64,000 nt of DNA, from contig NZ_CAMLJQ010000015.1 in assembly GCF_946480305.1 (NCBI RefSeq), positions 1-64,000 of the forward strand, given 5' to 3'. Within the stretch, counting starts at the first letter, position 1. Each line of letters starts with the position of its first letter. This document shows, one piece after another, positions 1 to 8,213 of the stretch. The notes under the pieces are model-generated. The model had not been told where the DNA came from. It saw nothing but the letters and a program-made list of their open reading frames with translations, and searched no databases. Made by a program: the position numbers and the translations under genes. This DNA is from an uncultured Caldimonas sp. (GTDB taxonomy: Bacteria; Pseudomonadota; Gammaproteobacteria; Burkholderiales; Burkholderiaceae).

Positions 1-173
1 CGATGCGCGCGGTGTTCGAAGTGATGGGTGTGACCGACATCGTGGCGAAGAGCCACGGTTCGACCAACCCTTACAACATGGTGCGCGCCACGCTGGACGC
101 ACTGACCTCTCTGTCGACGCCCGCTGAAGTGGCGGCCAAGCGCGGCAAGACGGTTGAAGAGATCTTCAACTGA
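1..173 (+). CDS. rpsE: 30S ribosomal protein S5, C-terminal part (5' end outside window)
   Basis: The frame is open from base 3 and gives 56 residues before TGA at 171-173, so only the last third of a protein usually near 170 residues is visible. The segment containing [17 protein letters not shown] and [13 protein letters not shown] is the conserved C-terminal fold of S5, which sits near the mRNA entry side of the 30S subunit and contributes to decoding accuracy. The next gene is rpmD, 17 bp away, which is the standard spc-operon order (rplF, rplR, rpsE, rpmD, rplO, secY). Transcription must start upstream of the window. Confidence 0.95.
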   Translation, partial: MRAVFEVMGVTDIVAKSHGSTNPYNMVRATLDALTSLSTPAEVAAKRGKTVEEIFN

Positions 174-190
174 AGCCGGGAGCAATCGTC

Positions 191-376
191 ATGGCTGATG
201 ACAAGAAAACTCTGAAGGTGAAGCTGGTTCGCAGCCCGATCGGGACGCGCGAATCTCACCGTGCCACGATCCGTGGCCTGGGCCTGCGCAAGCTGAACAG
301 CGAGTCGGTGTTGGAAGACACGCCGGCCGTGCGCGGCATGATCAACAAGGTGAGCTACCTGGTGAAGGTGCTCTGA
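191..376 (+). CDS. rpmD: 50S ribosomal protein L30
   Basis: This 61-residue protein is full length for bacterial L30 (about 59-61). The family signature [19 protein letters not shown] and the ending VSYLVKVL are both present. L30 is a small peripheral protein of the large subunit and is not essential in all bacteria. GGGAG at 177-181 precedes the ATG at a normal distance. It lies between rpsE (17-bp gap) and rplO (17-bp gap) and is clearly cotranscribed with them. Confidence 0.97.
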   Translation: MADDKKTLKVKLVRSPIGTRESHRATIRGLGLRKLNSESVLEDTPAVRGMINKVSYLVKVL

Positions 377-393
377 ACCGGGCAGAGGACAAG

Positions 394-828
394 ATGCAAC
401 TCAACACCATCAAGCCGGCCGAGGGCAGCAAGAAGGCCCGTCGCCGCGTCGGTCGCGGCATCGGCTCTGGCCTGGGCAAGACCGCGGGCCGTGGCCACAA
501 GGGTCAGAAGTCGCGTGCGGGCGGTTATCACAAGGTCGGTTTCGAAGGCGGCCAGATGCCGCTGCAGCGCCGACTGCCGAAGCGTGGCTTCAAGTCGCAA
601 TCGCTGAAGTTCAACGCCGAGATCCGTTTGTCGGACCTCGAGCGTCTGGGCGCAGCTGAAGTCGACGTGCTGGCGCTCAAGCAAGCCGGCCTCGTGCCCG
701 AACTGGCCAAGAACGTCAAGGTGATCGCTGCTGGCGAGCTGACCAAGAAGGTCGTGCTCAAGGGCGTTGGCGCCACCGCAGGCGCCAAGGCGGCCATCGA
801 GAAGGCAGGCGGCTCCCTGGCTGAGTAA
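394..828 (+). CDS. rplO: 50S ribosomal protein L15
   Basis: The protein has 144 residues, normal for L15. The very basic glycine-rich N-terminus ([20 protein letters not shown]) is the long extension that threads into 23S rRNA during large-subunit assembly. The globular C-terminal part follows with [23 protein letters not shown] lies upstream of the ATG. It is the penultimate gene of the spc operon and precedes secY by 41 bp. Confidence 0.97.
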   Translation: MQLNTIKPAEGSKKARRRVGRGIGSGLGKTAGRGHKGQKSRAGGYHKVGFEGGQMPLQRRLPKRGFKSQSLKFNAEIRLSDLERLGAAEVDVLALKQAGLVPELAKNVKVIAAGELTKKVVLKGVGATAGAKAAIEKAGGSLAE

Positions 829-869
829 GCCGGCGCGCTGAAGGCAACAGGCTCTAGGACACGCACACA

Positions 870-2180
870 GTGGCAACCAACGCAACGCAGCTGGCCAAGA
901 CCGGGAAGTTCGGTGACCTCCGTCGCCGGCTCGTCTTCCTGGTGCTGGCGCTCGTCGTCTATCGCATCGGTGCGCACATTCCGGTGCCGGGCATCGATCC
1001 GACGCAACTGCAGCAGCTCTTCCAGGGGCAGCAGGGCGGCATCCTGAGCCTGTTCAACATGTTCTCGGGCGGTGCGCTGTCGCGCTTCACAGTCTTTGCG
1101 CTGGGCATCATGCCGTACATCTCTGCATCGATCATCATGCAGCTGATGACCTACGTGGTGCCCACGTTGGAGGCGTTGAAGAAGGAAGGCGAGGCCGGAC
1201 GGCGCAAGATCACCCAGTACACCCGTTACGGGACGCTGGGGTTGGCGCTGTTCCAGTCGCTGTCGATCGCGATTGCATTGGAGAGCTCGCAAGGGCTGGT
1301 GCTTGCGCCGGGCTTTGGCTTCCGCATCACGGCGATGGTCAGCCTGACGGCAGGGACGATGTTCCTGATGTGGCTGGGTGAGCAGATCACCGAGCGCGGC
1401 TTGGGCAACGGCATCTCTATCCTGATCTTCGCAGGTATCGCCGCCGGGTTGCCCAGCGCCATCGGCGGGCTGTTCGAGCTGGTCCGCACCGGTGCGATGA
1501 GCATCATTGCGTCGCTGATCATCATCGCGCTCGTCGCCGTGGTGACCTACTTCGTGGTGTTCGTCGAGCGTGGCCAGCGCAAGATCCTGGTGAACTACGC
1601 GAAGCGACAGGTCGGCAACAAGGTCTACGGTGGCCAATCGTCGCACCTGCCGCTGAAGCTGAACATGGCCGGGGTGATTCCGCCGATTTTCGCGTCGTCG
1701 ATCATCCTGCTGCCGGCCACGGTGGTGAGCTGGTTCAGCACCGGCGACAGCATGCGTTGGTTGAAGAACATTGCCGACGCCTTGCACCCGGGGCAACCGC
1801 CTTACGTGATGCTGTATGCCGCGGCCATCATCTTCTTCTGCTTCTTCTACACGGCGTTGGTGTTCAACAGCCGGGAGACGGCAGACAACCTGAAGAAGAG
1901 TGGTGCGTTCATTCCCGGTATCCGGCCCGGTGACCAGACGGCGCGCTACATCGACAAGATCCTGTCGCGCTTGACACTGGCCGGCGCGTTGTACATCACG
2001 GCGGTGTGTTTGCTGCCGGAGTTCCTGATCCTGAAGTACAACGTTCCGTTCTACTTTGGCGGCACCTCGCTGCTGATCATCGTGGTCGTGACGATGGACT
2101 TCTGGGCGCAAGTGCAGTCGTACGTGATGTCGCAACAGTACGACTCACTGCTGAAGAAGGCGAATTTCAAAGCGGGCTGA
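870..2180 (+). CDS. secY: Preprotein translocase subunit SecY
   Basis: The 436-residue protein matches the family length and has ten hydrophobic membrane segments. It begins with GTG at 870. Hallmarks are the plug/TM2 region ([28 protein letters not shown]), the cytoplasmic loop [20 protein letters not shown] and the late segment [15 protein letters not shown]. SecY forms the inner-membrane channel with SecE and SecG and is driven by SecA or the ribosome. It supplies the substrates later handled by the type II machinery at the other end of the window. Its place between rplO and infA is typical of Betaproteobacteria. Confidence 0.98.
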   Translation: MATNATQLAKTGKFGDLRRRLVFLVLALVVYRIGAHIPVPGIDPTQLQQLFQGQQGGILSLFNMFSGGALSRFTVFALGIMPYISASIIMQLMTYVVPTLEALKKEGEAGRRKITQYTRYGTLGLALFQSLSIAIALESSQGLVLAPGFGFRITAMVSLTAGTMFLMWLGEQITERGLGNGISILIFAGIAAGLPSAIGGLFELVRTGAMSIIASLIIIALVAVVTYFVVFVERGQRKILVNYAKRQVGNKVYGGQSSHLPLKLNMAGVIPPIFASSIILLPATVVSWFSTGDSMRWLKNIADALHPGQPPYVMLYAAAIIFFCFFYTALVFNSRETADNLKKSGAFIPGIRPGDQTARYIDKILSRLTLAGALYITAVCLLPEFLILKYNVPFYFGGTSLLIIVVVTMDFWAQVQSYVMSQQYDSLLKKANFKAG

Positions 2181-2218
2181 AGGCCTGTGGCTACAACGCG
2201 AAACGAGACGAAGGACGC

Positions 2219-2437
2219 ATGGCGAAAGACGACGTCATTCAGATGCAGGGCGAGATCCTCGAGAACTTGCCCAACGCAACGTTTCGCGTGAAGTTGGAGA
2301 ACGGGCATGTCGTGCTCGGTCACATCTCCGGAAAGATGCGCATGCACTACATCCGCATCCTTCCTGGCGACAAGGTGACCGTCGAACTGACACCCTACGA
2401 TTTGAGTCGAGCTCGCATCGTGTTCCGAGCGAAGTGA
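2219..2437 (+). CDS. infA: Translation initiation factor IF-1
   Basis: This 72-residue OB-fold protein is exactly the usual IF-1 length. It starts [20 protein letters not shown] and contains the RNA-binding stretch [21 protein letters not shown] longer reading frame is open upstream, but AAGGA at 2211-2215 and family length fix the start at 2219. IF-1 occupies the ribosomal A site during initiation and assists IF-2 and IF-3. The location between secY and rpmJ, rather than a free-standing locus as in Escherichia coli, is characteristic of Betaproteobacteria. Confidence 0.97.
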   Translation: MAKDDVIQMQGEILENLPNATFRVKLENGHVVLGHISGKMRMHYIRILPGDKVTVELTPYDLSRARIVFRAK

Positions 2438-2518
2438 GCAACCTGTACTACTCGGAGCAACTGACCGTTCATCGGGCGCTGACCCCGTCGCGAGCACATT
2501 GAGGTCAAGGAGAAGACC

Positions 2519-2632
2519 ATGAAAGTTTCGGCATCCGTCAAGAAGATCTGCCGCAATTGCAAGATCATCCGTCGCAATGGCGTGGTTCGCGTGATTTGCA
2601 CCGACCCCCGTCACAAGCAACGCCAGGGCTGA
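2519..2632 (+). CDS. rpmJ: 50S ribosomal protein L36
   Basis: A 37-residue protein beginning [20 protein letters not shown]. The zinc-ribbon ligands are C11, C14, C27 and H32 by position, in the motifs CRNC and CTDPRH, so this is the C+ (zinc-binding) form of L36. GGTCAAGGAG just upstream is a strong ribosome-binding site. It is short enough to be missed by length-filtered gene finders. It lies between infA and rpsM, as expected at the start of the alpha operon. Confidence 0.95.
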   Translation: MKVSASVKKICRNCKIIRRNGVVRVICTDPRHKQRQG

Positions 2633-2676
2633 TCGGCTGAACGCCGACCCCTGATGAACGCGAACTAGAGGACCAC

Positions 2677-3042
2677 ATGGCACGTATTGCTGGTATCAAC
2701 ATTCCGCCCCACAAGCACGCGGAAATCGGTCTGACCTCGATCTATGGCATCGGTCGCACCACGGCGCAGAAGATTTGCGACGCTTGCGGCATTGCCTATA
2801 GCAAGAAGATCAAGGACCTGACTGACACCGATCTGGAAAAGATCCGCGAAGAGGTGGGCAAGATCACGATCGAAGGCGACCTGCGCCGCGAGACGACGAT
2901 GAACATCAAGCGATTGATGGACCTCGGCTGCTACCGCGGCTTCCGTCATCGCCGCGGCCTGCCGATGCGCGGCCAGCGTACCCGTACGAACGCTCGCACC
3001 CGCAAGGGTCCGCGCAAGTCCGGCGTGCAGCTCAAGAAGTAA
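2677..3042 (+). CDS. rpsM: 30S ribosomal protein S13
   Basis: The protein has 121 residues, the normal length. It starts [20 protein letters not shown], has the helix-two-turn-helix region [13 protein letters not shown], and ends in the basic tail [17 protein letters not shown], which contacts the P-site tRNA. It is located in the head of the 30S subunit and bridges to the 50S subunit. AGAGGACC precedes the ATG. It is followed by rpsK, 33 bp later. Confidence 0.97.
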   Translation: MARIAGINIPPHKHAEIGLTSIYGIGRTTAQKICDACGIAYSKKIKDLTDTDLEKIREEVGKITIEGDLRRETTMNIKRLMDLGCYRGFRHRRGLPMRGQRTRTNARTRKGPRKSGVQLKK

Positions 3043-3075
3043 GCGGCCGCTCCAGCTGATTGAAAGAAGGTTTCC

Positions 3076-3480
3076 ATGGCTAAGTCACCTGCGAACAACG
3101 CCGCCCGTCGCGTGAGCAAGAAGGTCCGCAAGAACATTGCGGACGGTATCGCCCACGTGCACGCGTCGTTCAACAACACCATCATCACGATCACCGACCG
3201 CCAGGGCAACGCACTGTCGTGGGCGTCTAGTGGTGGCCAAGGCTTCAAAGGCTCGCGCAAGTCGACCCCGTTTGCGGCACAGGTCGCTGCGGAAATGGCC
3301 GGCCGTGCAGCTCAGGAACAGGGCATCAAGAACCTGGACGTCGAGATCAAGGGCCCCGGCCCCGGCCGTGAGTCCTCGGTCCGTGCGCTGGCTTCGCTCG
3401 GCATCCGGATCAACTCGATCTCCGATGTGACGCCGATCCCGCACAACGGGTGCCGTCCGCAGAAGCGTCGTCGCATCTAA
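3076..3480 (+). CDS. rpsK: 30S ribosomal protein S11
   Basis: The 134-residue protein contains the conserved S11 core [19 protein letters not shown] and the C-terminal [16 protein letters not shown] and [13 protein letters not shown]11 lines the platform of the 30S subunit next to the E-site codon. AAAGAAGG lies upstream of the ATG. It is followed by an unusually large 159-bp gap containing a GC-rich stem-loop before rpsD. Confidence 0.97.
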   Translation: MAKSPANNAARRVSKKVRKNIADGIAHVHASFNNTIITITDRQGNALSWASSGGQGFKGSRKSTPFAAQVAAEMAGRAAQEQGIKNLDVEIKGPGPGRESSVRALASLGIRINSISDVTPIPHNGCRPQKRRRI

Positions 3481-3501
3481 TACAATTCGATGTTTTCCGT
3501 T

Positions 3502-3537
3502 CGCCGGCGGGTGCGTGAGCACCCCGCCGGCGGTTTC
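3502..3537 (+). terminator. GC-rich stem-loop between rpsK and rpsD, possible attenuator
   Basis: CGCCGGCGGGTGC (3502-3514) pairs with GCACCCCGCCGGCG (3519-3532) with a single bulged C and a four-base loop, and is followed by GGTTTCGTT. The stem is very strong but the T-run is poor. It lies inside what should be one alpha operon. It could be a partial terminator/attenuator that lowers rpsD, rpoA and rplQ transcription relative to upstream genes, or simply a processing or stability element. Confidence 0.45.
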
Positions 3538-3639
3538 GTTGAAGCCCACCGTCTGTTGCGCGGCTCCAAAAAATCAATAGCCCGCCAGACTCGCGTGACC
3601 TGAACGCAGGACACGTCAGATTTCAGAGGAAGCACTCAA

Positions 3640-4263
3640 GTGGCACGTTATCTCGGCCCCAAGGCAAAACTTTCCCGCCGCGAAGGCACCGACCTGTACC
3701 TGAAGAGCGCACGCCGCGCCATCGGGGACAAGGCCAAGTTCGATTCCAAGCCTGGCCAGCATGGCCGCACGTCCGGTTCGCGTACCAGCGATTTCGGCCT
3801 GCAGCTGCGCGAGAAGCAGAAGGTCAAGCGCATGTATGGCGTGCTGGAGCGTCAGTTCCGCCGCTACTTCGCCGAGGCCGAGCGCCGCAAGGGCAACACG
3901 GGTGCCAACCTGCTGCAACTGCTGGAGTCCCGTCTCGACAACGTCGTGTACCGCATGGGCTTCGGCTCCACCCGCGCTGAAGCGCGTCAGCTGGTGTCCC
4001 ACAAGGGCATCACCGTGAATGGCGAAGTCGTGAACATCCCGTCGTACCTGGTGAAAGCCGGTGACGTGGTGGCGGTGCGCGAGAAGGCCAGGAAGCAACT
4101 CCGTGTCCAAGACGCCTACAAGCTGGCCGAACAGGTTGGTCTGCCGGGTTGGGTTCAGGTGGACGGCGCCAAGCTCGAGGGCGTGTTCAAGAAGACCCCG
4201 GACCGTGACGAGTTCGGTGCCGAGATCAACGAATCGCTGATCGTCGAACTGTATTCGCGTTGA
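3640..4263 (+). CDS. rpsD: 30S ribosomal protein S4
   Basis: The protein has 207 residues and starts at GTG 3640, preceded by GAGGA at 3626-3630. It begins [19 protein letters not shown]. The S4 RNA-binding domain is visible in [20 protein letters not shown] and the ending SLIVELYSR is typical. S4 is a primary binder of 16S rRNA and, in E. coli, the translational repressor of the alpha operon; whether it does so here cannot be read from the sequence. The form lacks the CXXC zinc motif (C- type). It is followed by a 229-bp gap before rpoA in which I see no gene and no clear promoter. Confidence 0.97.
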   Translation: MARYLGPKAKLSRREGTDLYLKSARRAIGDKAKFDSKPGQHGRTSGSRTSDFGLQLREKQKVKRMYGVLERQFRRYFAEAERRKGNTGANLLQLLESRLDNVVYRMGFGSTRAEARQLVSHKGITVNGEVVNIPSYLVKAGDVVAVREKARKQLRVQDAYKLAEQVGLPGWVQVDGAKLEGVFKKTPDRDEFGAEINESLIVELYSR

Positions 4264-4492
4264 GATCCCCGGCGTTCTCGCGTCAGGCGGAGCTCGCTGC
4301 CGACTCTTCGCTGCGCTTCCGGTGCAGCTGTTCGGAGTGTGGCGCACCGCCTGCCGACGCGTAGGACGCTGACGACCCTCTTCTCTTGTTCGCGGCGTTG
4401 TGTTTTCCGGGCTCGCAACGTCGGATCTCTCAGCCCGGTGGTCCATCAGCCTTATCGGTGTAACGAGCCGAGGGTATTGACAGGAAGACCTC

Positions 4493-5479
4493 ATGCAAAC
4501 GAATTTGCTGAAACCCAAAGCCATCAACGTGGAGCCGCTGGGCGGCCACCGCGCGAAGGTCACGCTCGAGCCGTTCGAGCGCGGCTACGGCCACACGCTG
4601 GGCAACGCCCTGCGACGCGTGCTGCTGTCCTCGATGGTGGGTTACGCGCCGACGGAAGTCACGATCGCCGGCGTGCTGCACGAGTACTCGACGATCGATG
4701 GCGTGCAGGAAGACGTGGTGCACATCATGCTGAACCTCAAGGGGGTGGTGTTCCGTCTCCACAACCGCGAGGAAGTGACGCTGGTGCTGCGCAAGGAAGG
4801 TGAAGGCCCGGTCACGGCCGGCGACATCCAGACGCCGCACGACGTCGAGATCATCAACCCGGATCACGTCATTGCCCACCTGTCGCAAGGCGGCAAGCTG
4901 GACATGCAGATCAAGGTCGAGAAGGGCCGCGGCTACGTGCCGGGCAACCTGCGGCGCTTCGGCGACGAGCCGACCAAGGCGATCGGGCGCATCGTGCTCG
5001 ATGCTTCCTTCTCGCCGGTCAAGCGCGTCAGCTACACGGTCGAGAGCGCCCGCGTCGAGCAGCGTACCGACCTCGACAAGCTGGTGATGGAGATCGAGAC
5101 CAACGGCGCCATTTCGCCGGAGGAAGCGATCCGCGCGTCCGCCAAGATCCTGGTGGAGCAGCTTGCCGTGTTCGCACAGCTGGAAGGCAGCGAGATCGCC
5201 GCTTTCGACCAGCCGGCCCAGCGCAGCCAGCAGTTCGACCCGATCCTGCTGCGCCCGGTCGACGAGCTCGAGCTCACCGTGCGCTCGGCCAACTGCCTGA
5301 AGGCCGAGAACATCTACTACATCGGCGACCTGATCCAACGCACCGAAACCGAGCTGCTGAAGACCCCGAACCTGGGTCGCAAGTCGCTCAACGAGATCAA
5401 GGAAGTTCTGGCTTCCCGTGGTCTCACCCTGGGCGTGCGTCTGGAGAATTGGCCGCCGTCCGGCCTGGATAAGAGGTAA
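4493..5479 (+). CDS. rpoA: DNA-directed RNA polymerase subunit alpha
   Basis: The 328-residue protein has the N-terminal assembly domain ([20 protein letters not shown]) that dimerises and nucleates the core enzyme. The C-terminal domain contains the UP-element/activator-contact segment ([20 protein letters not shown]) and the ending [25 protein letters not shown] precedes the ATG. The gene follows rpsD after 229 bp and precedes rplQ, the standard order. The 149-bp gap to rplQ holds a dispersed palindromic repeat (5481-5555), which is unusual for so conserved an operon. Confidence 0.98.
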   Translation: MQTNLLKPKAINVEPLGGHRAKVTLEPFERGYGHTLGNALRRVLLSSMVGYAPTEVTIAGVLHEYSTIDGVQEDVVHIMLNLKGVVFRLHNREEVTLVLRKEGEGPVTAGDIQTPHDVEIINPDHVIAHLSQGGKLDMQIKVEKGRGYVPGNLRRFGDEPTKAIGRIVLDASFSPVKRVSYTVESARVEQRTDLDKLVMEIETNGAISPEEAIRASAKILVEQLAVFAQLEGSEIAAFDQPAQRSQQFDPILLRPVDELELTVRSANCLKAENIYYIGDLIQRTETELLKTPNLGRKSLNEIKEVLASRGLTLGVRLENWPPSGLDKR

Positions 5480-5480
5480 C

Positions 5481-5555
5481 ACCCCCTACCGGCCAGAGGC
5501 CGGCCTCCTCGAGGGGACGGCGCCAGCAGCCCGGCAAAGCCGGATCTGCGGCGCC
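5481..5555 (-). repeat. 75-bp REP-like palindromic repeat, copy A, between rpoA and rplQ
   Basis: Read on the minus strand this segment matches 40553-40627 in the same layout: a GATCCGGCTTTGCCGG core, then CCCCTCGA, a variable palindrome (GGCCGGCCTCTGGCC here) and a closing TAGGGGGT. Both copies are 75 bases long and each can fold into consecutive hairpins. The copies lie in opposite orientation, 35 kb apart, both in intergenic space. It begins one base after the rpoA stop codon. I read it as a dispersed non-coding element of this genome; no transposase is linked to it. Confidence 0.7.
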
Positions 5556-5628
5556 ACTCGAGAAAGTTCATCTCGTGCAACCCCCGGTACCTGATCCGGC
5601 CGGGGTTCAATAAAGAAAGGAAAGCACC

Positions 5629-6024
5629 ATGCGTCACCGTCACGGTCTTCGCAAACTGAACCGCACCTCCGAGCACCGCCTCGCGATGCTGCGCAACATG
5701 GCCAACTCGCTGATCGAGCACGAGGCCATCAAGACCACGCTGCCCAAGGCCAAGGAATTGCGCCGCGTCGTCGAGCCGCTGATCACGCTGGGCAAGGAGC
5801 CCACCGTCGCCAACAAGCGCCTGGCGTTCTCCCGCCTGCGCAACCGCGACAACGTGGTCAAGCTGTTTGAAACCCTGGGCCCGCGCTACAACGCGCGTCC
5901 GGGCGGCTACACCCGCATCCTGAAGATGGGGTTCCGCGTCGGCGACAACGCGCCGATGGCGTACGTCGAACTCGTGGACCGTCCGGAGCCGACCGAAGCC
6001 CCGGCGAGCGAAAGCGCCGAATAA
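5629..6024 (+). CDS. rplQ: 50S ribosomal protein L17
   Basis: The 131-residue protein starts [20 protein letters not shown], the family signature, and has the conserved [19 protein letters not shown]. It ends in a short acidic tail. GAAAGGAAAG gives a strong ribosome-binding site. L17 sits near the polypeptide exit tunnel. It is the last gene of the alpha operon; a terminator follows at 6054. Confidence 0.97.
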   Translation: MRHRHGLRKLNRTSEHRLAMLRNMANSLIEHEAIKTTLPKAKELRRVVEPLITLGKEPTVANKRLAFSRLRNRDNVVKLFETLGPRYNARPGGYTRILKMGFRVGDNAPMAYVELVDRPEPTEAPASESAE

Positions 6025-6053
6025 GCAGCGGCCACGCGGCCCTGCTCACCCCG

Positions 6054-6080
6054 AAGGCCAGCCTTGTGCTGGCCTTTGTC
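6054..6080 (+). terminator. Intrinsic terminator after rplQ
   Basis: AAGGCCAGC (6054-6062) and GCTGGCCTT (6068-6076) form a perfect nine-base-pair stem with a five-base loop, followed by TGTCATTT. It closes the long ribosomal protein transcript before the ABC exporter genes. Confidence 0.8.
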
Positions 6081-6143
6081 ATTTGGGTGTGCCTTCATCG
6101 TGGCGTGCGGCAAGCCGGCGTCGGGTTTGGCACACTGCCAGCC

Positions 6144-7067
6144 ATGTCCGCCATGACCCTGTTTCGAGCACAGCACCTCGTCAAGCGCTTCGGTACCACG
6201 ACCGTGGTCGACGACCTGTCATTCGAGATCCACACCGGGGAATGCCTGGGCGTGATCGGGCCGAACGGCGCCGGCAAGACCACGACGATCCGCATGTGCC
6301 TCGGGCTGGCCGCCGCCGACGCCGGGCGGATCGAGGCCTTCGGCCTGCCGATTCCGGACCAGGTTCGCCAGGCCAAGGCGCGTATCGGCGTGGTGACCCA
6401 GTTCGACAGCCTCGACCCGGATTTCAGCTGTGTGGAGAACCTGCGTGTGTACGGCCGCTATTTCGGGCTGTCGAACGCGGTGCTCAACGAACGCGCGCCG
6501 AGGTTGCTGGAGTTTGCGGCGCTGCAGGCCAAGGCGAATGCCAAGCCGGGCGAGTTGTCGGGCGGGATGCGCCGGCGTCTGAGCCTGGCGCGTGCGTTGG
6601 TGAACGACCCGGACCTGCTGCTGCTCGACGAGCCGACCACCGGCCTCGACCCGCAAGCGCGCCACTTGATGTGGGAGCGGCTCAAACTGCTGCTTCAACA
6701 GCGCAAGTCGATCCTGCTGACGACGCATTTCATGGATGAGGCCGAGCGCCTGTGCGATCGACTGCTGGTGCTCGACCATGGTCGGAAGATCGCCGAGGGC
6801 ACCCCGCGAGGGCTGATCGCCCAGCATCTGGAAAGCGACGTGGTCGAGGTCTATGGCGACGGGGCGATGACAGCGGCCGGGCAACACCGGTCGCTGGCAG
6901 AACGCGTGGAGACGAGCGGTGAAACGGCGTTCTTCTACCTGCGCGAGCCGAAGCCGCTGCTCAATGCGCTGGCAGCGAACCATACGGTGCGCTATCTGCA
7001 CCGCCCTGCCAATCTGGAGGATCTGTTCCTCAAACTCACGGGTCGTCAGATCCGTGATGAAGCGTGA
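6144..7067 (+). CDS. ABC transporter ATP-binding protein, NodI family
   Basis: A 307-residue ATPase with Walker A GPNGAGKT (residues 39-46), signature LSGGMRRRLSLARAL, Walker B LLLLDEPTTGLDPQ and H-loop TTHFMDEAERL. The stretch GVVTQFDSLDPDFSCVENL is characteristic of the NodI/DrrA branch of exporters. The frame is open to 6066, but ATG 6144 or 6153 agrees with family start MTLFRAQHLVKRFG. It pairs with the NodJ-type permease that follows. In rhizobia NodIJ exports lipochitooligosaccharides; close relatives are common in non-symbiotic Betaproteobacteria with unknown substrates, so I leave the substrate open. Confidence 0.88.
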   Translation: MSAMTLFRAQHLVKRFGTTTVVDDLSFEIHTGECLGVIGPNGAGKTTTIRMCLGLAAADAGRIEAFGLPIPDQVRQAKARIGVVTQFDSLDPDFSCVENLRVYGRYFGLSNAVLNERAPRLLEFAALQAKANAKPGELSGGMRRRLSLARALVNDPDLLLLDEPTTGLDPQARHLMWERLKLLLQQRKSILLTTHFMDEAERLCDRLLVLDHGRKIAEGTPRGLIAQHLESDVVEVYGDGAMTAAGQHRSLAERVETSGETAFFYLREPKPLLNALAANHTVRYLHRPANLEDLFLKLTGRQIRDEA

Positions 7068-7077
7068 GGCGATATCG

Positions 7078-7863
7078 ATGCTGGTTTCCTTTTACGCTCC
7101 TCCACGGCTGTCCGCCCGAGTCTGGCCGGTGGTGCAGCGCAACCTGCTCGTATGGCGCAAGCTCGCGGTGCCGAGCTTGATCGGCAACATCGCGGAGCCG
7201 CTGATCATCCTGGTTGCGTTCGGGTACGGTCTCGGCGCGTTGCTCGGGGAGGTGGGCGGGCTGCCGTACATCGTCTTCCTCGCCTCGGGCAGCATCTGCA
7301 TGAGTTCGATGAACGCCGCGTCGTTCGAGGCGCTGTACTCGGCGTTCTCGCGCATGCACGTGCAGAAGACGTGGGACGGGATCATGAATGCCCCCGTGTC
7401 GCTCGACGACATCGTGTTTGCCGAAATGCTGTGGGCGGCGATGAAGGCGCTGTTCACCGCGGTCGCCATCTCGCTGGTGCTGGTGGTGCTGGACATCAGC
7501 CGGGCACCGACGCTGTTGCTGGCATTGCCGCTGCTGTTCCTGGTGGGGGTGACGTTCTCCTCGATCGCCCTCGTGTTCAACGCGTTGGCCAAGGGGTACG
7601 ACTTCTTCACGTACTACTTCACGCTGGTGCTGACACCCATGACGTTCCTGTCGGGCGTCTACTTCCCGATCGAGCAGTTGCCTGCGTGGTTGCAACGGTT
7701 TGCCGAGGTGCTGCCCCTCACCGCCGCGGTGGAGTTGATCCGCCCGCTCGTGATCGGGCAGTGGCCGCAACAGGTCATGCAACCTCTGGCCGTGCTGATC
7801 GGTTATGCGGCGGTCGGCTATTACCTGGCGCTGGTGCTCACGCGTCGGCGGTTCTTCAAGTGA
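7078..7863 (+). CDS. ABC transporter permease, NodJ family
   Basis: A 261-residue integral membrane protein with six predicted membrane segments of the ABC-2 type. It includes LLVWRKLAVPSLIGNIAEPL near the N-terminus and the conserved PMTFLSGVYFPIEQLPAW before the last segments. Start 7078 is preferred because GAGG at 7066-7069 is well spaced; an in-frame ATG at 7057 would overlap the ATPase gene by 11 bp and add seven residues. It would form a homodimeric export channel with the NodI-type ATPase just upstream. The next gene, cutA, overlaps its stop codon. Confidence 0.87.
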   Translation: MLVSFYAPPRLSARVWPVVQRNLLVWRKLAVPSLIGNIAEPLIILVAFGYGLGALLGEVGGLPYIVFLASGSICMSSMNAASFEALYSAFSRMHVQKTWDGIMNAPVSLDDIVFAEMLWAAMKALFTAVAISLVLVVLDISRAPTLLLALPLLFLVGVTFSSIALVFNALAKGYDFFTYYFTLVLTPMTFLSGVYFPIEQLPAWLQRFAEVLPLTAAVELIRPLVIGQWPQQVMQPLAVLIGYAAVGYYLALVLTRRRFFK

Positions 7864-8213
7864 TGGATGGTTCGATGACAACCGGCGATCAGCCCCTTCT
7901 TGCCTTCAGTACCGTCGCCGACGAGGCGGCGGCCAATGTGCTCGCGCGCCAGTTGCTCGAGGAGCGCCTCGTGGCCTGCGTCAACATCGTTCCGGGCGTG
8001 CGATCGATGTATTGGTGGCAAGGCCGGATCGAAGAGAGCGGCGAGTGCCTGCTGCTGATGAAGACGACCTCCGCACGCTGGCTGGCGTTGAAACAACGGC
8101 TGCCGCAGATCCATGGCTATGACGTGCCGGAGCTGATCGCGACGCCCGTCACGGACGGCCTGGAACCCTACCTCCGGTGGGTGGTCTCAGCAGTACAAGG
8201 AGAAAAGCAATGA
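7863..8213 (+). CDS. cutA: Divalent-cation tolerance protein CutA
   Basis: CutA is a small trimeric cytoplasmic protein historically linked to copper tolerance, whose molecular role is still debated. The family core CVNIVPGVRSMYWWQG and the following EECLLLMKT-like segment (ESGECLLLMKTTSARW) are clear, as is HGYDVPELIATPV. The ATG at 7863 overlaps the permease stop by one base and gives 116 residues; the alternative ATG at 7875 gives 112, the commoner length. The gene overlaps dsbD by four bases (ATGA). The cutA-dsbD pairing recurs in Proteobacteria, where the two genes can even share a transcript. Confidence 0.9.
   Translation: MDGSMTTGDQPLLAFSTVADEAAANVLARQLLEERLVACVNIVPGVRSMYWWQGRIEESGECLLLMKTTSARWLALKQRLPQIHGYDVPELIATPVTDGLEPYLRWVVSAVQGEKQ

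Noticed and set aside
528..2135. Long antisense open frame of 535 codons opposite rplO and secY
   Set aside because: It mirrors real genes on the other strand in GC-rich DNA, has a biased His/Arg/Gln-rich translation and no ribosome-binding site.
3481..3486. TACAAT after rpsK as a -10 of a separate rpsD promoter
   Set aside because: No -35-like hexamer occurs at 16-18 bases upstream; kept only as a remark in a finding.
4477..4482. TTGACA just before rpoA as a -35 element
   Set aside because: It ends only ten bases before the ATG, leaving no room for a -10 and start site.
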